Shown here piece by piece: positions 1-8,928 of a stretch of 51,876 bases of DNA. The DNA is from Neocallimastix lanati (nom. inval.) (lineage: Eukaryota > Neocallimastigomycota > Neocallimastigomycetes > Neocallimastigales > Neocallimastigaceae). The stretch is from assembly GCA_016946835.1 (NCBI GenBank), contig JACVTC010000169.1, positions 287,501 to 339,376 of the forward strand, given 5' to 3'. A program made the position numbers and the translations under genes. The notes below the pieces were generated by a model. It saw only the letters and a list, made by a program, of their open reading frames with translations. It was not told the DNA's origin and did no database searches. Each line of letters opens with the position of its first letter. The stretch's first letter is position 1.

Positions 1-497
1 TTAATAGGAAAGGTATAAAATAAAATAAATAAAATTTTAAGAGAATATAAATTTTAGGTATAATTACTATATTATAGGCTTATAGAGATGAGATAAGCTA
101 ATAATAATTAATAGATTATAATAAAATTATATATTGATTAGAAAGGAATTTTTCAAATTATATTCAAATATAAAATTATATACAAATATTATATAAAATA
201 AAATACTATAATTCGGTGGATATGTATATATATATAAAAATAACAAAAAAAAAAAAAAAAAATTAGTAAATAAAAAAAAAAAATAAAACTAAATAATAAT
301 ATTTAATCAATTATAATAGGAATTAAATTATATTAATAATAGAATTACTTGATTAGTATTTATATATATATATTATATTAAATTTATAATAATTAAATAA
401 TTACAAGACATTATAAAAATTATATATCATTATTAAAAATTACTAACTAAAAATATAACTAATTACAAGAGAATAAAAATTTGAATGAATAATCAAA

Positions 498-1334
498 ATG
501 GAATTATATGAGAATTTAAATAAGAAATTAAATCAATTGTGCAAAAAGTGTAACGACTTCAATAAAACCATTATAAAAGAATTTGAAAATTTATCTAATG
601 ATATTATAACTATTAATTTGTATAAAAATTATATATCAGAAATAAAACCTCCTAAATATTCGAAATCTGTAATCCGAAATAATAATAAAATTTTTAAAAT
701 TTATTATGTTGAGAATTGTAGAGATGTTGGAAGATTAGAAAAATACTTAAAATTCAATAAGATACAAACCAAAAATAAAATCTCCATACAAGAGGAACAA
801 ATTATAATTAATAGAAATAATAGTAATTTTAACCTACTTAAAAGATTCAGAAGTTATGATAATTCGGAAGATAATATTAATAATAATAAAAGAAAGGAAA
901 ATATTATTTGTGTGAAAGAAGTCGAGAATAAACCAAGTGTAGTTGATAAAAGAACATCTTATATACAGGGCGATAATGAAATTAAGGAGCAAGAACCAAG
1001 TCATAGAAATGAGAGTCTACAAAGAGTTTGTGGAGAAGAAGAAAAGAAAGGCGATAATGTTAAGAAAGAAAAATTAATAGTGATGAAGATTAAACCTGTT
1101 AATAAAGAAATAAAAGAAGAAAATACTAATTCAACTTTGATTAAGTCAAGAATAAAAAAAATAAAAATTAATTCTAAGAAACATAATAATATAATTCTTA
1201 ATAAAAATAAAGCAAAGAGTATTAAAATTATTGTTCTAAAGGAAATTTTGAGTAAAACTTGTAATAATAGAAAGGATACTAAAACTTTAGAACGTAATTT
1301 TAAAATTAGAAAGAAGAAAAAGACCAATATTTAA
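498..1334 (+). CDS. Hypothetical basic protein, probably retrotransposon-associated
   Basis: The 278-residue ORF starts at an ATG in an A-rich context. It is highly charged, rich in Lys, Asn and Ile, with a strongly basic C-terminus. I see no protease, reverse transcriptase, integrase or CCHC motif and do not recognise a family. An inverted repeat (1343-1363) and a G-rich polypurine tract (1370-1379) lie just past its stop. This suggests it is the last ORF, or a decayed ORF, of an LTR retrotransposon whose 3' LTR begins near 1380. No matching 5' LTR is apparent in positions 1-497, which are AT-rich and otherwise featureless. Function unknown; it could equally be a host orphan gene. Confidence 0.4.
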   Translation: MELYENLNKKLNQLCKKCNDFNKTIIKEFENLSNDIITINLYKNYISEIKPPKYSKSVIRNNNKIFKIYYVENCRDVGRLEKYLKFNKIQTKNKISIQEEQIIINRNNSNFNLLKRFRSYDNSEDNINNNKRKENIICVKEVENKPSVVDKRTSYIQGDNEIKEQEPSHRNESLQRVCGEEEKKGDNVKKEKLIVMKIKPVNKEIKEENTNSTLIKSRIKKIKINSKKHNNIILNKNKAKSIKIIVLKEILSKTCNNRKDTKTLERNFKIRKKKKTNI

Positions 1335-1342
1335 GTAAATTG

Positions 1343-1380
1343 AGACTTCAAAGGATGAAGTCTAAATTTAGGGGGGAAGT
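1343..1380 (+). other. Hairpin and candidate polypurine tract
   Basis: A 7-bp inverted repeat (AGACTTC / GAAGTCT, 7-nt loop, 1343-1363) is followed by the purine run AGGGGGGAAG (1370-1379). This is the usual arrangement immediately 5' of a Ty3-type 3' LTR. The next bases do not begin with TG, so the LTR boundary is uncertain. Confidence 0.4.
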
Positions 1381-1715
1381 CATGGTACGGGACGACCTGA
1401 TAACTATGAAATAAGCAATAAATTTGAGAATAAAGTTATAAGATTAAATATTTAAATTTTTAAGAAATAAACAATTATAACCTTAAATTAGATAAAAAAG
1501 AATATAAAAAGATGTAAATAAGAAAATAATTATAAAGGGAGAGAGAGATCAGAATGAAAAGAATATGAAAGGAAAAAGATATAAAAATGTAGTTGTAGAA
1601 TAGAGATATACTAAGACATAAAAAATATATAGTTAGTTAGATTATAATAAAAATGTAGTAATTAAAATAATGTATAAAATAATAATATAATAAATAAAGA
1701 ATATTAATAAAAATA

Positions 1716-1757
<42 letters not shown>

Positions 1758-1886
1758 ATAAATAAAATATCTTAATAATAAGAAGAAATAAAAATTATTA
1801 ATTATTGTGTTTATTCAATTTAGAATAATTTATCTTAACTAGAGTAGTGTCAAAAAAGCCCAAGGTACAATAACACTTACCAAATT
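1381..1886. other. AT-rich possible 3' LTR remnant
   Basis: No ORF is visible. The first ~30 bases after the polypurine tract are less AT-rich, followed by A-rich sequence with a run of roughly 35 A's near 1720-1755. It could be the LTR belonging to the preceding ORF, but no second copy is seen in the window. Confidence 0.25.
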
Positions 1887-2862
1887 TGATACGGGGTGTC
1901 ACTAAATACCTTGTATTTCCTATTAAATACTCTTAATAAAAATAAAATAAAATTATTATTAAATATTCTTATTAAAATCTTTTATTAATATCAAATATAA
2001 TAAAAATTATTATTAAATATTCTTATTAAAATCTTTTATAATAAAAATTATTATTAAATATTCTTATAAAATTCTTTTATTAATATTAAATATAATAAAA
2101 ATTATTATTAAATATTCTTATTAAAATCTTTTATTAATATCAAATATAATAAAAATTATTATTAAATATTTTTATAAATTTCTTTTATTAATATTAAATA
2201 TAATAAAAATTATTATTAAATATTCTTATAAATTTCCTTTATTAATATTAAATATAATAAAAATTATTATTAAATATTCTTATAAAAATCTTTTATTAAT
2301 ATTAAATATAATAAAAATTATTATTAAATATTCTTATTAAAATCTTTTATTAATATCAAATATAATAAAAATTATTATTAAATATTCTTATTAAAATCTT
2401 TTATAATAAAAATTATTATTAAATATTCTTATAAAATTCTTTTATTAATATCAAATCTAATAAAAATTATTATTAAATATTCTTATTAAAATCTTTTATT
2501 AATATCAAATATAATAAAAATTATTATTAAATATTCTTATTAAAAATTATATAATATTTAAATCATTATTAATTCTTATTTTTATATTAAGAATAATAAA
2601 AACCTATTTCAATAAATATTTGATATAAAATACAGAATTATAAGTTTCTGTATAATATTTTCTAAACCTTTGAAATAAACTAAAAATAAATCAAAAATCA
2701 AAAATAAATTAAATCTTTATTAAAAATAAAAATGAACTAAAATACAGAATTTCAATAATAAAAAAATGATCTAAAATACAGAAAATATCAATTCTGTATA
2801 ATTCTCTCTCTGAAAAACAATATCAAGAAGAAGCTACCGCCCGGAATGCCCTTCGTGATACA
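1887..2862 (+). mobile_element. LTR-A copy (solo or isolated LTR)
   Basis: It begins TGATACGGGG and matches the reverse complement of 29917-30490 at both ends. Shared blocks are the TGATA-GGG-TCACTAAATACC start, the CCTTTGAAATAAA block, repeated 'ATACAGAA' motifs and the AAGAAGCTACCGCCCGGAA end block. It is ~976 bp against 574 bp for the other copy, the excess being an internal repeat array. No flanking target duplication is visible, so it may be a recombined or degraded solo LTR. The exact 3' end is uncertain by about 20 bases. Confidence 0.6.
1945..2545 (+). repeat. Minisatellite inside LTR-A
   Basis: About 12 tandem copies of a unit built around TTAAATATTCTTAT and TATAATAAAAATTATTA. Unit length alternates between about 54 bp and a short form of about 42 bp lacking the ATTAATATCAAAT segment. 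The second LTR-A (30190-30450) carries only about five diverged copies. Confidence 0.75.
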
Positions 2863-3426
2863 ATCTCTAAATTAATTTTTTATATTTTAACTTAATAAAT
2901 GTTATTTTTTTTTAAAAAAAATAATTTAAAATAATAGTTAAAAATTAAAATAAAATAGTTATAATAGTTTTTTTTAAATGTCAGTTTTAATTTTAATTTA
3001 AATTTTTAAAAATTGTACTTCATTATAATAAATCTTTTTATCTATTTAAATTTATTTTATTAATTTATTTGTACCTCAAAGATTCTTTATATCAAAGTTT
3101 GAAAGTTTGGTTTAGTGAATACAAATTGTATATCATAATAATTAAGGTTTGTTTTATGGATATTTTTATTATATATTTTTTTTTTATTTTTTTTATTTTA
3201 TTTTTTTTTTTTTTATTAAACTAAAAATTTAATTAATTATTATTTAAATACAAAATTTATAAAATTAAATATTAATTTATTAACAATAAATAATAAATAA
3301 ATAAATAAATATATAAATAAATTTTCAATAACCTTTCAAAGAGTATAAAAGAAAAATTTTTACATATTTCTTTTATACTTTTTATTAATTTCATATTTTT
3401 TAATAATTTTTTTTTAATAATTTTTA

Positions 3427-3457
<31 letters not shown>

Positions 3458-3740
3458 TTTACTTTTTTTATGAAAATAATATACATGCAATTAATTAAAA
3501 AAAAAAAAATAAAATATAAAAATAAAAATAAAAATTATTAAAAAAAATTATTAAAAATAATTATTAAAAAAAAATTATTAAAAAAAAAAATAAAATTAAT
3601 AAAAAATATATATATAATAATAAATATATATATATTAATAATAATAATAATAATATTAAAGTTCATTAGCAATGAATCTCAGCCTACCGTCCATGAAAGA
3701 TTATAAAAAAAAAATTTTTTTTTTTCTTAATAAAAATAAA

Positions 3741-3782
<42 letters not shown>

Positions 3783-3812
3783 ATTTAAAATAAAATAAGA
3801 AAGTGGAACCTA
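2863..3812. other. Intergenic AT-rich region
   Basis: No coding sequence is seen. It holds T-rich and A-rich runs, [TTTA]n and [TTA]n microsatellites, and an A-run of about 38 bases at 3743-3780 that acts as a T-run on the minus strand downstream of the tRNA. A short less AT-rich segment at 3660-3702 is unexplained. Confidence 0.6.
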
Positions 3813-3886
3813 CACTCACGGCGGGACTTGAACCCGCAATCTTCAGATTAGAAGTCTGACGCCCTATCCGATTAGGCTACGCGAGC
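3813..3886 (-). tRNA. tRNA-Arg (anticodon TCT)
   Basis: Read on the minus strand it folds as a complete intronless cloverleaf. The 7-bp acceptor has a G1-T72 wobble, followed by a D arm with GCC and a GG in the loop. The anticodon stem is TCAGA/TCTGA with loop CTTCTAA (anticodon TCT), and the T arm is GCGGG/CCCGC. The internal B box GGTTCAAGTCC matches consensus, and the discriminator is G. Minus-strand T-runs downstream (from about 3795 and at 3743-3780) can terminate pol III. CCA is not encoded, as expected for a nuclear gene. Confidence 0.93.
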
Positions 3887-5929
3887 TATTGCTGTAGTTT
3901 GATACAGATTGGAATTCTTACGCATAAAATTATTAGAAAGCTTGAATAATATCTAACCTATTCAACAACAAATTAATAAATTAAAATTTGAAATTAAAAT
4001 CATAATAAAAAAATTTATTTTAATTAAATTCTAAAACTCGAAATTACACTTTAATTCTATTTTAATTTTTAAAATAATGAAATACTAATGTTAATTAATT
4101 TCTCTTTTTAATTAAAAGTAAATAGTTTGCAAACAATTTTCTCTTTTTTTTTATTATTTTGAAATCTTTGTTTATAATAATTCTTGTATTAATTGTTTAT
4201 TTGTTTATTTTATTGTTTATTTTTATAAATATAATTATTCTTAATTATTTTATTATTAAAAATTGTAAATACTTTAAATTATTGTAAAAATATAAATACT
4301 TGTAAATATTTTATAAAATTAATTTCTCGTTGTTATTAGAAATGTAATAAAAAAATAATAACCAAATATTATATTAATAAATAATAATAAAAATTAATAA
4401 ATAATAATAAAAAAATTAATAAATAATAATAAAAATTAATAAATATAATAATAAAAATTAATTCTAAACACAAAAGAAATGTATAATTTTGAAAAAATTA
4501 ATAATTCAGTGTTAAGCTAGAATAATAATAACTTAATTATTAATAATAATAACATAAATTCATTTATATTAAATTTTATATTAATTCAAACTTGATACAT
4601 CTATTATCACTTTTGAAGTAATAACTTCAAATTAAGATAATAGAATCGTTTGTCAAATTAGTGTGTAAGAATCTGATTTATACCTAATATTCTTAAAGAA
4701 GTGAATAAGAGGATAAATACTGAATAAAATAGATTTAAGAAATTTAAAAAAATAAATATGTTTTATTATTAAATACAAAAATGTTTTATTAAAAAAATTT
4801 ATTTTTATTTTAATATTAATCTTTATTTATTTAATAATTAATTTTGTTTAAATTAATAAAATAATTGTTAAAACTAATAAAATAATAAAATGAAATATTT
4901 ATTATTTATACTAAATTATTTTAAATTTTAATAATAAAATTGATTATTAATAACTAATAAAATATTTATAATAATTTATTAAATAATTAATAATCATACT
5001 TTTTGATTATTAAAACTAATAAAATATCTATAATAATTTATTAAATAATTAATAATAAAGAATAATTTATAAGAAATATTTACATGTTTTTATATTTTTC
5101 TTTGATTTTAAACTATTTACATTAAAAATAATAAAATTAATAAAAGAGAAATAAAGAATAATTTATTATTAAATTAAACAATATTTACAATTAAAATGTT
5201 AATAAAGATGAGTTTTAAAATGTTATTTTAATTACAATTTGTTTATAAAAGTTGAGTTATAAAATAAATAAAATAATCATTATTATAAATAAAAGTAACT
5301 TAAAAAATTATTTAACTATTTAATTTTAATTTTGAGATGTTTATAAGTTTGTTTGTTTGTTATTTATAATTTATTGAATTTGTTTATTATTTTGTTTATT
5401 TGTAGTTTTAGAAAAATATTATTTATTAATTTATTTTAGTTTTTAATTAAAATTATTAATGATTAATTAATTTATTATTATTTTATTTTAATTATTTTTA
5501 TTTAATTAAATTTTCTTTAATATGGATTTAATTTTTTTTTTAGAATGGATTAATTTTTGGGTTAAGTTAGACAAGAATTTGTTCTTTATTATTTATTTTA
5601 ATTTAATAATTTTGTTATTTATCAAATTTATAATTATTTTTAAATAAAATAATTATATTTTCTTAGTTAAAGTTATAATTATAACTCTATTTAATTGTAT
5701 AATATTTATTCATTTAAATATTATTAATAATTTATTTAACTCCATATTAAATATTCATTAATTTAATACAACAAAATTTATTTAATTAATTATTATTTAT
5801 ACATTTATTAATAATTATAATTTATTTAATTATACATTTAATTATTAAACTTATTAGTTTTAGTTTATTTATTTAATTAAATTGTAAATAAATGTATTAT
5901 GTATTCTAATATGTATTTTAATAATGTAT
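3887..5929. other. Intergenic AT-rich region
   Basis: About 2 kb with no ORF worth calling. It is composed of A/T homopolymers and dispersed TTATT/AATAA tracts, with no recognisable repeat family apart from short [AATAATAAA]n runs near 4375-4450. Confidence 0.6.
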
Positions 5930-6242
5930 TCTGTATTTTCTTTATTAATATCATTATGTTATTTTCCTTATTTGAAAATTTATAATTTTATGATCGAAAT
6001 ATCTTTTATTATTTTATTCTTTTATTTTCGATCAATTACATTAGATTAACGAATCGGTTAATTAGGGTTTTTCCCAATTACTTCTTAAAAGTAATTGGTT
6101 TTACCTAATTGATACGATGATCGATATGGATAGAATATCGATCAAAAAATCTTATCTAGGTTTTTCTCTCTAATCTTTTCCTAGATAAGAGATCTGTTAA
6201 GATTAGAAAACATTTTTAATTTAACCTTATTTTTCAAAAAAG

Positions 6243-6282
6243 TATAAATAAGGCTCTTGAATTCTCTTTGAGAAATCAAGAG
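6243..6282 (+). promoter_or_regulatory. LTR-B TATA box and start-proximal hairpin
   Basis: TATAAATA at 6243-6250 is followed three bases later by the inverted repeat CTCTTGAATTCTC / GAGAAATCAAGAG (6254-6266 and 6270-6282, 3-nt loop, one A-A mismatch). The same hairpin, at the same spacing from a TATA box, occurs on the minus strand at 43162-43190. It also occurs at 30779-30807 with a weaker TATA. The position suggests the 5' end of the retrotransposon RNA. Confidence 0.6.
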
Positions 6283-6535
6283 TTATTATTATAACAATTA
6301 TAATATAGTAATAACATTAATAAATATTTTATATTTCTATTTTAATAAAATAAGTTTTAATAAAACAAATTTAAAATAAAACAAAATAAAATAATCCTTT
6401 CTCTTGACAATTCTGTGTTATTAGTTTATTATAATTAGTTATAATAAATTCTTTCTTATAAAAGATAAGTATATTTATCCTTTTTGCTTTCTCAATTTAA
6501 TAATAATTATTATTTAATTATTATTAAGTTGTAGT

Positions 6536-6575
6536 TAATAATTTAATTATAATTAATTTTATAATTAAATTATTA
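6536..6575 (+). repeat. 17-bp perfect inverted repeat at the LTR-B end
   Basis: The two 17-bp arms (6536-6552, 6559-6575) are perfect complements around a 6-nt loop and abut the CA that ends LTR-B. The equivalent position in the other two LTR-B copies also has an inverted repeat, of different sequence (30496-30535; 42890-42929). Confidence 0.65.
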
Positions 6576-6594
6576 CATAGATATAAAAATAGCC

Positions 6595-7415
6595 GTTGAG
6601 GCTGACTTGAGAAACGTTTTGAAATCATTAGTAACCACTCGGAATAATATCACAAGGTATCCAAACTATAAAGAGGTGCAATCAGCTATTGAAAAGTATA
6701 TGGATATAAAACCAGCTGATAAATGCTCCATTTTAAAAAATCTGAAAATAAAACAAAATGAAAATATAAAGAATTTTAACTACCGTTATTTAACCTTGTA
6801 TCATCGATTAGATAGAGATTATCAGAAAATTATATCCGTCGATGATTATTTAAATTCAATAAAATCAAGAATATATGTTCATTCTCAAATTCTCTTAGCC
6901 GAATGTGATACCTCGTCGGATGCTTTTGACGTGGCTGTAAGAGCCGAGAAAGCCAAAAAAGGACCATAGGAAATAATGAATTTCTCAACACTTCTATGGT
7001 CTTCCAAAATAATTCTAATTGTCAAAATTCTTTATTAGAACATCCATTATATAGAGGATTGACCGAAGGAAATAGGGATTTAGATTACTCTATACAAAAT
7101 GCGTATTAAGTGGGCAATGCTGATCTTTTTTCTACTGGTCTATATCGTCAAGAAAGATTTAATTCAAGGTATAATAATAACAACAATAATAATAATCAAT
7201 TTAGAAATTTTACTTGCTACCTCTGTGGCGAACCAGGTCACAAAGCAAGAGAATGTAACAAAAGAAATTTAAGAAATAAAAATAAATCTCTTAATTATAG
7301 TCAGGATCAGAATCAATTAATGACCTTCGGAAAATTTAATTCTGGATTTAATAATGAAAATAATTATAATAATAATGGAAATAGAATGTTTAATAACGGA
7401 AATAATGGAAATAAT

Positions 7416-7457
<42 letters not shown>

Positions 7458-8087
7458 TATAATACTCTATATGATAATAATAATTATAACAGTAATTATA
7501 ATAACAATAATAATAATTATAATAATTTCTATAACAGTAATATTAATAGTAGCAATAATAGTAATTATAATAATTTCAATAACAGTAACAATAATAATAA
7601 TAATAATAATAATTTTGGTAACTATAATAATAATTACAATAATAATAATATTAACAATGGTAATTATAATTTTAGGAACAACAACAATAGAGGAAAAAAT
7701 AATTATAATAGCAATAATAATTATAATAATAACAATTATAGCAATAATAATTATATTAATAACAATTATAACAATAATTATAATAACAATAATATGTATA
7801 ATAACAATAATAATTATAATAGAAATAATAATTATAATAATAATAGTAATTATGGAAATAATAATTATAATAATAATAGTAATTATGGAAATAATAATTA
7901 TAATAATAATAGTAATTATGGAAATAATAATTATAATACTAATAATACTAATTATGACAACTATAACAATGATAACTACAATAATGCAAGAAATATTGAG
8001 GAAATAACAAATAAAAGTAATCCTAGGTACTTTGATAATCAAAATCCTCATCAGCAAAATATTAGAAGCGATAGCAATTTAAAATAG
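6595..8087 (+). pseudogene. Ty3-type gag, 5'-truncated and broken
   Basis: Gag of the copia-interrupted element. The capsid-like part (6607-6969) contains the motif IKNFNYRYLTLYHRLD. This aligns with IKDFNVRYRTLYTKLD in the intact gag at 48706-49614. About 70 N-terminal residues are missing, so there is no credible ATG. Two breaks follow: a frameshift in the A-run near 6951-6957 and a TAA stop at 7107. The downstream part (7110-8087) has a CCHC zinc knuckle (CYLCGEPGHKAREC) near 7216-7257, then a very long Asn-rich tract with Tyr and Ser. It ends at TAG (8085-8087) inside the -1 frameshift signal at 8078. It must be non-functional as it stands. Confidence 0.8.
7160..7975 (+). repeat. Asn-coding [AAT/AAC/TAT] tract in gag
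   Basis: About 800 bp of AAT/AAC codons interspersed with TAT, AGT and GGA, giving runs of Asn with NYN, NSNYGNN and similar motifs. Three tandem NSNYGNNNYNN units are evident near 7845-7935. The codon mix rather than one pure triplet shows it is an old, coding-maintained repeat. Confidence 0.8.
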
Positions 8088-8128
8088 ATTATGGGAGAAG
8101 GCCAACTTCCAGTAAACAAACCACCCTT
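8078..8128 (+). promoter_or_regulatory. -1 ribosomal frameshift signal (gag-pol)
   Basis: The gag frame reads AAT TTA AAA TAG, giving the slippery heptamer T-TTA-AAA at 8078-8084. A 7-nt spacer (8085-8091) follows, then stem TGGGAG (8092-8097), an 8-nt loop (8098-8105) and the closing strand CTTCCA (8106-8111, one G-U pair). Loop bases AAGG (8098-8101) can pair with CCTT (8125-8128) as an H-type pseudoknot. Pol is open in the -1 frame from here. The same layout is present in the 48.7-kb element. Confidence 0.8.
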
Positions 8129-8533
8129 TTATGTATAAATAACGACAATTATTGTAATGATAACTTCAATAATCATTATAATAATAATAATAATATTAAT
8201 GAACCTAATAATTATAATGAAAATAATATATATTATAAGAATATTAAAAATAAAAATAATAATTTACTAATTAATAATAATGAAAGGAATGAAAATTATG
8301 GAAATAATGAAGAAATGGATATCAAGAATAAAGACAACAACTATAAAAACAATGAGAATATTTATTTAGTTAATAGAAAAGATAATTTTAATACCAATTC
8401 CAATGATAATGATAATAATAATTATAATAATTATAATATTTATGATAATTATAATAGTAATAGTTATAATAATAATAATAATAATAATAATAGTAATGAT
8501 AATCATAATAATAGTTATAATAATAATTATAAT
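8078..8533 (+). pseudogene. Pol N-terminal segment, cut by the copia insertion
   Basis: In the -1 frame relative to gag the sequence stays open from the slippery site to the copia insertion point. It begins with a short conserved peptide (YGRRPTSSKQTT, compare NGSRSTPNDKT in the 48.7-kb element) followed by Asn-rich sequence. Ignoring the copia element and one target duplication copy, it runs in phase into 14827-18531. It is the linker between Gag and protease and has no catalytic domain. Confidence 0.75.
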
Positions 8534-8853
8534 TGTTGACTGCACTCATAATTTAACTATATATTTAATTTATTTATTTATAGTATTTATTTATATTTAT
8601 GTGTATTTATTTATTTATATTTAATGATTACTTAAATGTATTATGATCTATCGTCTTGTATAAATCTATGTTAATTATCTTTTAATATTTATTTAATTAA
8701 TTTTTAATTTATTTTATGTTATGGAAAACGCATGTTGTAACATGTGACTTTATTACTTATTTAAAGCCGAAAGATAGATCATACACTTATTTCCCTTGTA
8801 TACCATATTCCATAAGGAATATTATTATAGATCTAAATTTAATAAAGCTAACA
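8534..8853 (+). repeat. 5' LTR of the copia element
   Basis: 320 bp, TG...CA, essentially identical to 14502-14821. The copy begins inside what was an Asn-coding repeat of the host element. Confidence 0.95.
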
Positions 8854-8867
8854 GATTAAGAGTCTCA
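8854..8867 (+). other. Copia primer-binding site, half-tRNA type
   Basis: GATTAAGAGTCTCA begins at the base directly after the LTR. Its complement TGAGACTCTTAATC contains the anticodon loop CTCTTAA of tRNA-Lys(CTT) rather than a tRNA 3' CCA end. An identical 14-mer sits at 40219-40232 upstream of the second copia gag. Confidence 0.6.
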
Positions 8868-8928
8868 GTTGACTCATATTATTTATTATTAAAAGTACTT
8901 AATTAATTTGCTTCACCGCTCCAAAATC

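Larger units (their letters stand above)
5930..6577 (+). mobile_element. LTR-B copy, probable 5' LTR (start approximate)
   Basis: This segment matches the reverse complements of 42888-43500 and 30491-30830. Shared features are the ATACGATGATCGATA block, the AGATAAG block, a TATA box (TATAAATA, 6243-6250) directly followed by a large hairpin, and a terminal inverted repeat ending ...ATTATTACA at 6577 (CA end). The upstream limit is blurred by AT-rich sequence. It stands directly before the gag remnant at 6595, as a 5' LTR should, but no leader or primer-binding site is preserved between them. Confidence 0.6.

Noticed and set aside
1887-2862. Target duplication around the isolated LTR-A copy
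   Set aside because: Neither possible 3' end gives matching 5-bp flanks.
7354-8057. Ile-rich ORFs on both strands (also 8403-8624, 14684-15244 and 14755-15336)
   Set aside because: They are out-of-frame or antisense readings of the Asn-coding AAT/TTA repeats; Ile/Thr/Met-only proteins with no start context.
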